DNA of 64,000 bases from Raffaelea ambrosiae. Lineage: Eukaryota > Ascomycota > Sordariomycetes > Ophiostomatales > Ophiostomataceae. The notes below the pieces were generated by a model. The model had not been told where the DNA came from, did no database searches, and saw only the letters and a program-made list of their open reading frames with translations. Shown here in pieces: positions 12,954-24,088 of the stretch (its first letter is position 1; each line of letters opens with the position of its first letter). The position numbers and the translations under genes were made by a program. The stretch spans positions 3,237,234 to 3,301,233 of the forward strand of contig PCDI01000002.1 in the NCBI GenBank assembly GCA_002778195.1, in the 5' to 3' direction.

Positions 12954-13936
12954 TTAAAACTGTTCCAACAGTGCCTGCACGCGCTTCTGGCTCGCCACCT
13001 CGACGTCCTCCACAAGCATGGCCGACGTCCCCGCCGAAGGGTCGGCATCGCGCTGCTGCAGCGTCGCGACTCGGTCGCCCACGCGTGCCAGCAGCACGCG
13101 CATCTTTTCCAGCTCCCGCTCCACCGGCCCATTCCGCGTCACGACATGATCCTGGCGCGAGAGCGGCTTGGGGGCGGTGGTGGCGCTGTCGCTGCTGCTC
13201 TCCGTTTCTTGTCCTTCTCCTTCTGCATCGGCAGCAAAGGGTGCCAGCCGCTCCCTCATCTGCCGCAGCCGCTGCACGCGGGCCCGTGCCTCGGTCTTTT
13301 GCGCCGACAGCGCCTGCACCTGCCCAACGAGCTCCTCGTAGCGGCGGGCTTCCATGGGGCTCTCCTGGACGGCGCGCTCGTCGTCCCAGCTCGGGGGGAG
13401 AGTTTCAATGGCAGACGGCTGGGCTGGTGTGGGGGGGGGATTAGCACGGTGGACAACACTTTGGCACAGGGGATCGATCGTGCTGGTCAACTCGTCCGCA
13501 AGGAGATCTGGTCGTGCAGGCGAGAGAGTGCCAAGCATAGTGTTCACATACTGTAGTCCGCTTCCCGATCCAGGTCGCCCCCCTCGTGGACGCCTCCGGC
13601 GCCCGGAAGGGCCCGCTCGCCCGCCTGCCAGTACAGCTGGTCGAGCTGCTCGGCGACATGGCGGGCGGCCTGGGGCGCGTAGACGCGGCGGGCGTGCTGT
13701 TGCAGCAGCTGGTTGACGCGCAGGAGGGCATCCTCGATGGCCTTGTCCGGTAGGCGGCGGCCCGCCAAGTCTGGCTGCTGTTGCTGCTGTTGTTGTTGTG
13801 CTGCGGCACTGCTCCTTCGCCGACTGTCATTGCCGCGCTGCCAGACGCGCGACGGCGCCAGCGGCTGGGCCAGCCGACGCGTTTCCCGGTCGAGGAAGGC
13901 CTGCTTGACGGCGAGGATGGTCGGCGGCTCGGACAT
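12954..13936 (-). CDS. Kinetochore Sim4 complex subunit Fta4
   Basis: Two exons (13936-13552 and 13423-12954) close to 284 aa. The start is the ATG giving MSEPPTILAVKQAFLD. The donor is GTATGT. The acceptor CACACCAG was preferred over a nearby CCCAG because only it keeps frame. The N-terminal half carries KQAFLDRETRRLAQPL, a short poly-Gln stretch, and a conserved block with LPDKAIEDALLRVNQLLQQHARRVY then APQAARHVAEQLDQLYW. The C-terminal half is predicted coiled coil. This pattern fits the Fta4 family, an inner-kinetochore component (CENP-U/Ame1-type position in the CCAN). It would act at centromeres. The family call rests on the N-terminal block. The Gln tract and the Ser-rich mid-region are likely lineage-specific. 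Confidence 0.72.
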
Positions 13937-15682
13937 AATGGAGAGGAAGGTGGAGGGCGACAAGGTATAGCAAGTAGGAAAGAGAGAAAAATAAAAAAAG
14001 GGTAAAATAAAATATAAAATAAAATAAAATAAAACGACCTGAGGCGCGTGAAGGCGCGTAAAGTGACCAAGCCGATAATAGCGAATGAGAAACAGGCGCC
14101 TTCTCTGCGGGGCAGCGACCAGTTTTTCGCTTTTTGCTTTTTTGACGTCCACTATTAGCTACCGCACCCGGGCTCCTGCCGTGCGGAGAGCCGTCTGACC
14201 TTTGGCATGTTCCCCCCCCCCCGTTGCACGTCTTCCCTTTTGACATGTCTATACACTGTTAAGCCTGAAATGCCCGCCGCTACAGAAGTATCCTGCTCTT
14301 TTCCCCCATCGCCTCCCCCACCACCAGCAATCCCGCCAAGCTCCCAAGCCCAACCTGGACGACTGCGATCCTTCTGCAGTCCTGCTGCACTGCAACCTCG
14401 ATGGAGACCCGTCCAATGCACCCATGCAGGAGCAAACAAAAGGGGCAAGGACGAGCCACACGCGCAAAATGCCTCGTTTGCAACATGACAGCTGCCCCAG
14501 CCGGGCCAAGCTAGCGAGGAACTGCATACGCAGTCTTCGTAGTTAGTGCGCTGTAGGCCGGGGCAAAGGGTCCCCGATATTCCCCACGGACAGGAGGATG
14601 GGCAAGAAGCTGTTCACGCCGGTTTAGGAAGTTCGGGGTTGAGGTCCGTCTTGTCCTGTGCTGTGCTGTCCTGCGTCTTTCGTTTTGCGAGGGCCCCATG
14701 CACCACAAGAGGGGGGGGCGGGTTGTAGTCTAGGGCCCACGTTGAAAGAGGCAGGCGAGTCGAGCCCTGCTTTTGCGCCACTTTATTTTTTTTTTTTTTG
14801 CTCTAGCTACAAAGTAGACGGAGCCCGGCCGGCCTGTTTCTGCATTCGTGCATTCGTGCGTGTGTTCTGTGGATATGCTCGGTTGGGATTGGCGGGCATA
14901 CTATTATAGTAAGTACAATGCAGTTGTACTTTTGGCAGCTCTCGCACGATCGCACAATCGCACAATCGCACAGTCACGCATGGGAACGATAGGAAACCAA
15001 GCAGCGTGAGGTACAGCCGAGACGCGAGGACAGAAGCACGACTGCGGCACGCAGACGGTCCGTGGCACGGCAGGCAATGGGCAGCAAAACGGCATCGCCA
15101 CCAGGCTTCACGGCAGACAATGGGAGCAGACAACAGGGAAAGACAACGCAGGAGAAAAAAAATAAAGCAGACGAGCAACACACCGGCGACATATGAGCGT
15201 TTCCCTATTTGTATTAGACGGGAAAGGGTTCGATAACCGCACAACCGGGCTATAAGAGAAGAAGCCCAGCTTGAGGGGGGTGTTTTTAAATTTATTGTGC
15301 CTCTTTGTCTGTGCACAGTAACCATTAGGTCCTTTGTCGGACGATCCAAGGAAAGATAGTCGAGCTTTAAGGGGCCCTGTCGGGGAACCAACCTCTTCCA
15401 ATTCCACAAGAAAGTCCATTGGTCTTGCTGTCCAAAGCTTCGCCCAGTTTTTATATTTGTTGATTGTTTATTGATTGTTTTCTTCTCTCACGAGATTTCC
15501 CCCACACGCCCTCAGAAAGAAGAAAAGCTCCTGATAGCAGAGCAGCTGACACAGCGCCAACTTGGCGAGAAGACGACGCCGCTCTTGAACTTTCTGTCGG
15601 GGGAGGACCTCACTACATCATCGTCCTAGTCTGAGAGGACCCTTTCTCTCTCTCTCGCACTCACTCTTACTCCTCCCCGGCC

Positions 15683-15732
<50 letters not shown>

Positions 15733-15740
15733 CTCTCACC
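13937..15740. other. Divergent intergenic region with CT microsatellite
   Basis: Lies between the Fta4 gene (minus) and the small hypothetical gene at 15741 (plus). No coding frame is convincing. It contains three perfect ATCGCACA octamers at 14949-14972 and a TACAAAGTA word near 14811-14819. A (TC)n run at about 15683-15729 sits in the probable 5' leader immediately upstream of the ATG at 15741. Confidence 0.6.
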
Positions 15741-16262
15741 ATGGCCCTCGCTTCGTCCCCGTACGTCAGTCGCGAAGCTTGGTGTGACGCGCTCGCCCGC
15801 CTCTTTGATGCTGACCGCGCCTGCGCCGACTCCCATCCGACGCCTGAGCAGGCCGACAAAGAGTGCGCGGATGCCACCGCCGCCTTGTATGTGCCCGATG
15901 TCACCGAGCTCGTCCTGGACGGCAACACCATGGACTACGAGGCCATCATGACGGCGATTCGCGGCATCCGCGGCACCATCGCCCAGGGCAGTACCATTGC
16001 CATCCACGTCACCGCATATGACGGCCCGGGCACGCCGCCGCAGGCCGAGGACACATACCGGGGCGTGATGAGAATGAGGATTATGGCCAATGTTCCGGCA
16101 GAGGCGGGGGATGGGTCTTCATCACAACCAAAGACACGCCAGCTCGTCATGCACGACGTGGAAATAGAGATGTGCGGGAAGCTCGACCTGGCCAAGGGGC
16201 GGGCAACACATGTGACTGCGACTTCCAGGGGAGTGAAGGACGAGGATGATGACGACGATTGA
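15741..16262 (+). CDS. Hypothetical acidic protein, possible NTF2-like fold
   Basis: Single exon, 173 aa, from an ATG in the favourable context CACCATGGC directly after a CT microsatellite. I do not recognise the family with certainty. The arrangement is an N-terminal helix-rich segment with AWCDALARLFDADRACAD, then YVPDVTELVLDGNTMDY, then AIRGIRGTI and alternating hydrophobic strands. That resembles SnoaL/NTF2-like domains, but no catalytic residues can be assigned. The C-terminus ends in a run of Asp (DEDDDDD). No signal peptide or membrane segment is visible. The codon usage resembles the neighbours (GC-rich third positions), so it is likely a real gene. It is convergent with MCM2. Confidence 0.65.
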   Translation: MALASSPYVSREAWCDALARLFDADRACADSHPTPEQADKECADATAALYVPDVTELVLDGNTMDYEAIMTAIRGIRGTIAQGSTIAIHVTAYDGPGTPPQAEDTYRGVMRMRIMANVPAEAGDGSSSQPKTRQLVMHDVEIEMCGKLDLAKGRATHVTATSRGVKDEDDDDD

Positions 16263-16789
16263 AAAGGGGACGAAAAAAAAAAGGGGGGCGAGATGAAGGC
16301 TGGATGAATAAAAGAAGAATATGAAGCGAATCGATCACACCCGGAAAAAAAGATACCAGGTGTTGGGATTGGTCAATTGGGGACAGCCCCCATGGGAGAC
16401 AACGGCAAGAGACTGCGAGCCTGTCGTTTTTTATGTCTTTTTTGGGTCCTTTTTTGGGTCTTTTTTTCTTGTGTGTAATTTGATCTTTCTATTGGCTTCA
16501 TACAGATGATATAACTAATGACCACGATCCACTGGATGTTCACCTATCTCGTCAAGACACACCCCACAGGGAAAAAAACAGGTGGAAAAACAGGTGGGAA
16601 TTAAAATGAAACCAGAGAACTGCAGAGGGGGAAAATAAAACAGAATCAAGCAGAACCAAACGCCTCCACGAAATACATGTACACCCAGATACTGCCCACA
16701 TCCGAAAAATGAAACCACTTCCCAAGTACACCCGAGTCATCAAATAGCTTTTTTTTTTTCCTTTTCTTTTTCTTTTTTTTTCACCCACA
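16263..16789. other. Convergent 3' regions, nothing coding
   Basis: A 527-bp spacer between the stop codons of the hypothetical gene and MCM2. It contains T-rich tracts, including a repeated TTTTTTGGGTC near 16437-16465 and 16750-16782, which probably belong to 3' UTRs. Confidence 0.6.
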
Positions 16790-19618
16790 TCACATCGCCG
16801 CTGTGGCCGCAGCCCGTCCGCCACGGTTTTGGGCACCCGAGTTGCCCAGCCGGCGGCCGGCGCCCTGGCCGGGCCGGGCCAGCGTGTACTTGGCAAACGC
16901 CCGCGCCAGCGCCTTTTTGGCGCTGACCTTCTGGCTGCCCACAAAGCTCTCCACCGTCACAGCAATGGCCCGGTCAATGTCCTGCGCCGTGCAGTACTCT
17001 GACAGCCGCATGCGGCAGAACGCCTCCGAGATGCGGATGATGGCTTCCAGATGACGAACCTGTGGTTGTTGGTTGTTGTTAGCGTGAGAACAGAACGTGT
17101 GCGAGTGGGGATATACGCAATCGGGGTTTGGGGTTTGGGGTTTGGGGTTTGGGGTTTATCCTTTTTTGCTTCTTCTTTTTCTCCTTTTTTTCTTCTTTTT
17201 TTCTTCTTTTTTCTTATTTTTTCTTTTTTTTTTCTTTTTCATACGTACAGTAATGGGATAGGCGCCCGTGGCGAGCGATTCGCGCCGCATGTCGGCAAAC
17301 AGACGCGCCACCTTGTCCTCGTCCATGTTGTACAGCTTGGGCGAGCACCGCTCCCGCGCATACAGAATGTACTTGCGCAGCAGCTCCTGGGGCACCTCGC
17401 CCTCCTTGGGTGCTGCGGATGCGGCCGCGGCTGCCTGGGAGGTGCCGCCGCTGGGCCCGGACGCGGCCTCCACATCCATGGAATCGGGCGCCGTCAGCGG
17501 CTGGGACTGGGACGACTCGTTGCCGCCCGGGTGGCTGCGGCTGTGCGAGTTGACAATGAAGCGTGCCAGACGCTCGTCCTCGGCCGGGTCGACCGTGTCG
17601 CGCACCACGCACAGAATGTCGAAACGCGACAGGATGGGCTCGGTCAGCTCGACGTTGGCCGAGAACGGGATCGTCGAGTTGTAGCGGCCGCCGATCGGGT
17701 TGGCCGCGGCGATGATGCCGCAGCGCGCCTGCAGCGTCGTCACGATGCCGGCCTTGGAGATGGAGATGGTCTGCTGCTCCATGGCCTCGTGGATCGACGT
17801 CCGGTCCTGGTCGTTCATCTTGTCAAACTCGTCAATCAGGCACGTGCCCTTGTCGGCCAGCACCAGCGCGCCGCCCTCCAGCGTCCACTCGCTCGTCAGC
17901 GGGTCGCGGCGGACACTAGCCGTCAGACCCACGGCGCTGGCTCCCTGGCCCGTCGCGAACACCGCCCGGTGCGCCGTCTTCTCCACGTACTTGAGCACCT
18001 GCGACTTGGCTGTGCCCGGGTCGCCCAGCAGCAGCACGTTGATGTCGCCGCGCACGTGATGCGCGCCCTTGCGCGTCTTGGCCACGCCGCCAAACAGCGA
18101 CAGCGCCACCGCCGTCTTGATGTCCGTGTGGCCGTAGATGCTGGGCGCAATCGACTCGATGATCTTGTCCACGATCTGCGGGTCCCGCGACAGCTTGCGG
18201 ATCGCCTGCTCGTCCTCCTCCGTCAATCGGAAGCCGGCCAGCTGGTCGTGCGCCTTGACAATGTTGTTGGCCTCCAGGATCGTCGCAAACACGGGGAACC
18301 CGTTGCGGTTGTTCAGCTGCGCGTCGTAGTTGTTGCGGTAGATGCCCGTCACCTCGATCTCCTCGCCCGGCTTGGCCTTGTCGATCAGATCCCACAGCAA
18401 AATCACCTCGCGGTGCCGCGGCAGCCGGCCGGCCGGCACCGTGCCCGGCGACTCCTGCAGCGTGAGCTTCTGGTAGTTGCGGTACACCGTCTTCTCCGAG
18501 TTGAGCGTGAAGGGGCCGCGCGACTGGCAGCTCTGGCAGTACGACACCTTGACCTCGACGTTGGCCTCCTGCTGGAAGGGGCCCAGCGTCACCCCGCACT
18601 TGGTGCAGTCGAACTTGACGTACTTGAGCTGCGGGAACACGCCGCTGCGCCGTGTCACGACGCCGCTGACGCGCACCAGGCAGTTGAGGTGCGACTGCCG
18701 CAGCTGCCGGAGAGTGTAGTGCACCGGCAGGTCGAAGATGCGCACGTGGATCTCCGAGTGGATGCGCTCGTAGTCGGGGTAGTGCAGCAGCACCACGTCC
18801 ATGGCCACGTCGTCGAACAGCTTGAGAATCTCCGTCGGCGCATTGGCCAGGAAGTACGCCAGAATCGCCTTGGCCGACGACAGGTGGTCGTACGACACCT
18901 CCAGCGACTCGGCGTTGATCTCGCCGAGCGTGCGGATGCGGCTGCCATACACCGAAGAGCCGCTCTCGTCCGTGTACTCGGTCAGGAACGCCTTGAACTC
19001 GCGCTTGATGGTCCGCTGCACCGCCGGCTGCGACACCCACTCCGTCAGGCTGGCTGCCTTGACGTCCTGCAGCGCCTCCAGCGACAGCTCCTCGTCCATG
19101 ATGTCCGCGTCCAGCATCTCGTCGGGGTCCTCGTCGTACCGATGGCGCCGCCGCCGCGGCTGGGCCGTCAGGTCAATGTCGCCGTCCTCGTCCTCGCCTG
19201 GCAGGAACGCCGCCGGCATCAGCTGACGACGGGCCACTTCGCGGTCGCGGCGGTTGAGCTGGGCCTCCAGCCGCCGCCGCGCACCCAGGTCCATGGAGTC
19301 GTAGTCGCCCTCGTCGTCAATGTCGATGCCTTCGTAGATGTCGTTGTCGTCTTTCTCGCGGTAGTCGCGCTCGAAGCCCTCGCGGAACAGATCCACGTCG
19401 TCCTCGGCCATCTCGTCCAGGTCGTCAATGTCGTCCTGGATGTCCACATCCTCCTCGATGTCGTCGTCGTCGTCGCGGCCATGGGCAATGTCGAATCCCG
19501 GAGGAGACGATGGAATCGGGCTCGATGCAGCACCAACTGACGACGCACCGTCGTCGGCGGCACCCCGAGACCGCTTGCGGCTCAGCCTGGGTGCCGCACC
19601 GCGGTTGGCAGAAGCCAT
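16790..19618 (-). CDS. MCM2: DNA replication licensing factor MCM2
   Basis: Two exons (19618-17249 and 17059-16790) give 879 aa, close to the usual MCM2 length. The N-terminal 100 residues are very acidic, typical of MCM2 (histone- and Dbf4-kinase-interacting region). A C-x2-C ... C-x2-C zinc finger lies near residues 335-362. The AAA+ core has Walker A GDPGTAKS (about 530), Walker B LIDEFDKM (about 593) and an SRFD arginine finger (about 663). NNIVKAHDQLAGF is an MCM2-type segment. The exon junction PIT/VRHLEAIIRISEAF restores the winged-helix region. It forms one subunit of the MCM2-7 replicative helicase in the nucleus. The donor is GTACGT and the acceptor CCACAG. The upstream region, shared with the UBR7-like gene, holds CGCGT motifs suggesting G1/S control. 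An 829-codon antisense frame is a by-product of codon bias. Confidence 0.97.
17123..17157 (+). repeat. (GGGGTTT)5 telomere-like repeat in MCM2 intron
   Basis: Five perfect tandem copies of the heptamer GGGGTTT on the plus strand, inside the single MCM2 intron (17060-17248). The five runs of four Gs satisfy the pattern for an intramolecular G-quadruplex on the non-transcribed side. The rest of the intron is a long TTTTTC tract. Confidence 0.9.
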
Positions 19619-20184
19619 GTTGGAGCGAAGAGGAGAACTGGTACGCGTTAGTTTGCATGAGAACTCTGCGTCTCAGCTGTACCAGGCATCTTACCTCATG
19701 ATTGCGACTCTCTTTCAAACTGCTGTGTGTGTGTCGGAGATGATGCCTGCAATGGAAGTCTTCCAACAAGGAAAGAAAGAAAAAAAAATAAGAGTTTGCA
19801 AGTGAGAGTCGCTTTGCAGAGGAGACGACTGAAAGTGTGAGAAATCGCCCACAGAAAAGGGAAATGAGTGGGGGGTGGAAAGGGACCGATAAAGAAGGGG
19901 CAGTGGGAAGCGCCCCCGGTCGCGCGTCTGGATTTCGCGTCGAAGCGCGTCCTAGTTTAAGAGGTTTAAGTGGCGCTAAACCGCGTTGGGATCTCGCGTC
20001 GCCCTCCAGGGACCCGCCCATTAAACCGGGTGACATAAGCCAAAACGGCGAATGTACTTTGTACATAGTAAGACGCGACACGGCAGCTGTGCTTGGAGAC
20101 TGCGGCTTTGCCTTGTACAAGCCGATTGAAGCAAATCTTGATTCGACCTTCGCATCTGCCCCGGCCACCCCATCCATCGCAACC
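19619..20184. promoter_or_regulatory. Divergent MCM2/UBR7-like promoter with CGCGT cluster
   Basis: This 566-bp interval drives MCM2 leftwards and the UBR7-like gene rightwards. It holds seven CGCGT cores: 19643-19648 (full ACGCGT), 19923-19927, 19936-19940, 19946-19950, 19982-19986, 19995-19999 and 20073-20077 (reverse). ACGCGT is the MluI cell-cycle box bound by MBF-type factors (Swi6/Mbp1; APSES proteins in filamentous fungi), and MCM genes are known targets in yeasts. Binding here is inferred from motif density only. Confidence 0.6.
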
Positions 20185-22073
20185 ATGGCATCGCAGGCAT
20201 CGCAGGATGCTCCGTCAGCTGCCCACGATGTGGCCATGAGCGGACAGACCCCGCCTGTGGCAGCGCGTCGTCACAGCTCGTCGCAAGATTCTGAAGATTC
20301 GCAGACAGCTGCCGAGTAAGAGCATATACATCATCACAGCAGCCGGTACGCCAATGGACCTGCGGTTACTGACGATTCCACCAGTTTCCTCCGCAGCCAG
20401 ATGCAGCTGGAGGCTGAGGCGCGCGAGGCTCTTCCTTACGTATGTCCTCCACGGATATGAGCCCATCTCTTTTCTATTGGAAGTAGTCCGCGATGCCTTG
20501 CATATCTAACCTTGCCTCTCAGAGCATTGAAAACTGCACGAAGCCACTCGGTCCTCTGCGCCAGAGCGTCTTTGCTTGCCTGACCTGCAATCCGCCCCCC
20601 GAGGACCCGAACGAACCGTACGAACACCCTGCCGGCGTCTGCTACGCCTGCCAGGTGCAATGCCACGGCGAGCACACACTCGTTGAGATCTTTAACAAAC
20701 GCAACTTTACGTGCGACTGTGGCACCACACGGTTTCCCGCGACGAGCTGTTGCAGCCTGCGCATCAACTCGACCACACACACAAAGGGCAACGTGCACTC
20801 GGAGCCGGCCGACGCGAAGAACAAATACAACCACAACTTCCGCAACCGCTTTTGCGGATGCGCCTGCGACTACGACCCCTTCAAGCAGAAGGGCACAATG
20901 TTCCAGTGCCTGGGACTCGGCACACACGAGACCGGCGGATGCGGGGAGGACTGGTGGCACCCAGAGTGTGTGGTGGGGCTGGGGCCCAGCTGGCGTGAAC
21001 AGGTCACTCAGTCCAAGAAGGCGGAAAACAAGGCAACAGAGGCATTGCCCACCATCTCGGAAGACGCTGTCGTGGCGTCCCAGACCCCCCCTGAGGAGGA
21101 GCCCACAAACAACAACAATGACGAGGAAGACGACGAGGAACTACTGCTGCCACCAGGCTTCCCTAGGGAGGATGAGTTTGAGGGCTTCATCTGCTACAAG
21201 TGCGTCGAGGCATACCCTTGGATCAAGCGGTATGCTGGTGCGCCAGGCTTTCTGCCACCAGTATTCTACAAGGACGAGGAGGAGAAGAAGCAAACAGCAG
21301 TCAAGGCCGAGCCATCAGCGGCGCCAGAAGAGACGTCGGCCGTGCCAGCGAAGAAGCGCAAGGCCGAGGATGACGATGATACGATGGATGCTGCATCACA
21401 GGATTCCAAGCGGATTCGTCGGACCGACGAGACAGAAGAAGGGTCCGAGGAGGCCATCAAGAAAGAGGAGGAGGCTACGACAACTGCTGCTGCTGCTGCT
21501 GCTGCCACGCCAAGTGATACCACCAGCAGCGACGTCAGCAAGCTCTGCAAGGCCAAGACGCTGCCACCTGCACCGGCCGGCAAGTTCTCGCTCTTCTTTA
21601 CCGAGTCTTTCCGCGACCGGCTATGCCGCTGCAACGACTGCTTCCCTCTGCTGCAGCCGCACCCGCAGCTCCTGGAAGAAGAAGAGACGTACGAGCCGCC
21701 CGTGTCGGACGACGGCAGCGCCAACGGCGGCGGTGGCATCGGCAGCGGTGTCGATGGCGCGGGCTCGGAGAACGGCCAGGGGGGAGGCAGCGGTGGTGGT
21801 CCGTCGCATGGCAGCGGCAGCCTGTACGACCGCGGCGAGAGTGCGCTGCGCAACATTGACCGCGTGCGTGCGATCGAGGGCGTCATGGCGTACAACCATC
21901 TCAAGGACAAGCTGAAGCCGTTCTTCCAGCAGTTTGCGGAGAGCGGACAGGCCATCTCGGCCGAGGACATCAAGTCGTACTTTGCCAAGTTGCGGGGCGA
22001 CGCCGAGGCCATCCGGGAAGCTGGTGAGGCGGCCAAGTCGTCGGACAACCGGCACGAGCAGAGCGGGTACTGA
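20185..22073 (+). CDS. UBR7/Mlo2-like putative E3 ubiquitin ligase
   Basis: Three exons (20185-20315, 20385-20439, 20523-22073) give 578 aa. Introns are 69 and 83 nt with GTAAGA and GTATGT donors. The second exon encodes FLRSQMQLEAEAREALPY. Exon 3 opens with SIENCTKPLGPLRQSVFACLTC. A UBR box rich in Cys/His covers roughly residues 78-147 (CYACQVQCHGEH, CDCGTTRFP). A PHD-like segment with C-x-C...DWWHPECV follows at about 165-208. A long acidic, Ala/Gly-rich low-complexity middle comes next. The C-terminal part keeps LFFTESFRDRLCRCNDCF, a signature of the UBR7/Mlo2 family. Known relatives recognise N-degrons or histone H2B and act in the nucleus; the substrate here is unknown. It is divergent from MCM2, sharing its promoter. 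Confidence 0.85.
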
Positions 22074-22541
22074 CCGGGGCCAGGAGAAGATTCAGGGACG
22101 CTGTTGCTGTACATGTAAATTAACGAGAGAGCGGGCGTTGGTGAGGCTATTGTTGTTGTTGCTACTACTGTCAGCTGGGTGTATTTTCTTTCGTAACAGA
22201 AAGAGGGGGGTGGACAAACGACACGGAATACTTGAGCCAACTACACTGTACACGATAGTAGCAGTTCAGCTCAAAAGAGAATTACGAAATCAAACGGAAA
22301 GCGAGCCCTTCGTCGCTGTGCCCAATGATTGTACTCGAATCAACGTTTTTTGGGGTCTTGCATTGTTCCATGCACAAAACTTGTCTCTTTCATTCCTTTG
22401 AAACGCCGTTGCCTGCTCATAACATACATACCCGCACACATACACACACAGACACACAACCAACACACAATCAACACACACCCTTCCTGGTATTCAAACC
22501 AATCACAACCATGTCCAAGCTACAACAACACCGTTAGATGC
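22074..22541. other. Convergent 3' region
   Basis: A 468-bp spacer between the UBR7-like gene (plus) and the coiled-coil gene (minus). It includes a CA-rich tract (about 22430-22480). No coding frame of note. Confidence 0.6.
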
Positions 22542-24088
22542 TCAGAACCCCGACGACCCCGTGCTGCTGGCCGCACTCGACGGCCGCGGCGGCGGCACCG
22601 GCGGTGCTGGCGTCGACCGGCCGATGTCCGATGCGGCCTCGCTGTCCACGCCGCCAACGCCGCCATCACCAACCGTGCTGCTGTCGCCGCCCTGGATCTC
22701 CTCGTCCTCCTCGATCTCGTCTTCCTCGATCTCGTCCTCGTCGTGCCGCTCTGATGCAAATCGATGGCCGCCGTCGGATACGCTGCCCGTTGCTCCCAGC
22801 GGATCCATCTGCACCACCGGCTGGGTCGGCTGGCGTCGCTGCTGGCTTGGCCGGCCCACGTTGCTCATGACTCCCGGCGGGTTGTTGCGCACCGACAGGT
22901 CGTCCTCCTCCAGACGGAGGCTCTCGCTGTCGGCATCCATGAGGCCGTCGCCGAGATCGCCACCGCTGCCTGCGGAAGACGACGACGTCGATTTGCCTCC
23001 GCCTCCTGTGCTGGTGGCGGTGCCCATGCGACTGCTGCTCATGCTGCTGCTGTTGCTGTTCGGGCCACCACCGGACGCGCTCGCCGCGGCGGCGGCCGCG
23101 GCCGCGGCCACCTGCTGCTCGTAGTGCTGCTGCTGGATCTGGAGCTGCTGCTGCTGCTGCTGCAGCTGATGTTGGAGCTGCAGCTGGAGCTGCTTCTGCT
23201 GGAGCTGCTCCTCGGCGGCCTTCTCTTCCATGTCGCGCAGCCGGACCTTCTCGGCCGGGTCGATGAGGTCGTCGTCGTCGCTCCAGCTGGGGTCGTCGTC
23301 GGGCACGTCGGGCATGGCCAGGCGCTTCCAGTAGCGCACCTCCTGGCGCAGGGCCTTGTCGTCGACGCGGCGCTCCCAGCGCACCGGGTCCTCGTCATAC
23401 TTGCGGCGGAACGCGCGCAGGGCGGCGTTGGCCGCGCCTGCGTGGTGCTGCATTTCCCAGATCTGCTCGCGCAGGCGGCTGTTCTCGGCGCGGGCGTCGG
23501 CGAGCTGCTGGCGGTAGCTGCGGTGCCAGGCCGCCACGTCCGCCACGTGTTTCTGCTTGTACTCGTGGAACTGCTTGAGCATGCCCGCCATCACGCTGGC
23601 GTACTGGGACAGGAGTGACGCGTTGGCCTCCTTGGCGAACTTGGCCGTATCGAGCGCCTCCGTCAGCGCTGAGATGGTCGCGTCCATGTTGGTTTCCTGG
23701 GCTGAGAGGAGGAGGCGGAGGCAGTCAGTAAGGGATGTGTAAAGGCAATGCCGATCAAGAAAAAAAATAAAACATAAAAAAAGAAGAAAAAAAAAGCCCG
23801 AGGGGACATACCTTGTAGCTCGTCACTCGCCCCCGATATCAAATCTTCATTGCCCAGCTGCTGCACGCGTGCCCGGCTGCGCACACGCCCAACGCCCGTC
23901 ACCACGTCGTCCAGCACCCGCTTGTTCTCGGCCAGCTGCCGGCTCAGCTCCTCCACCATCGCGTGTATGTAGCTCAGCTCGGCCGTGTAGCCAGCCGGCG
24001 CTGGGAAGCCTGCCATACCACCGCCCCCACCCATGGCACCGGGCATCTGGCCGTTGCCGCCCCCACCTCCCCCATTCATGCCGTTCAT
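22542..24088 (-). CDS. Conserved coiled-coil protein, unknown function
   Basis: Two exons (24088-23812 and 23701-22542) close to 478 aa. The donor is GTATGT. The acceptor CTCTCAG, not the adjacent CCCAG, keeps frame and gives ELQAQETNM. Order: a Gly/Met-rich start (MNGMNGGGGGGNG), a heptad-containing segment with YIHAMVEELSRQLAENKRVL, then LGNEDLI, a helical block with MLKQFHEYKQKHVADVAAWH, and a conserved RRKYDEDPVRWERRVD ... YWKRLAMPDVPDDD ... WSDDDDLIDPAEK stretch. It ends in poly-Gln, poly-Ala and acidic Ser-rich low complexity. The middle pattern looks conserved among filamentous ascomycetes, where such proteins are normally left hypothetical. I see no catalytic motif, membrane segment or signal peptide. 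A structural or adaptor role is only inference. Confidence 0.75.

Noticed and set aside
15683..15729. CT microsatellite as a promoter element
   Set aside because: Most likely simple repeat in the 5' leader; no spacing or protein motif supports a specific site.
17051..19540. 829-codon open frame antisense to MCM2
   Set aside because: It exactly opposes a well-conserved gene and consists of Val/Leu/Arg-rich sequence expected from GC-rich third positions; no family features.
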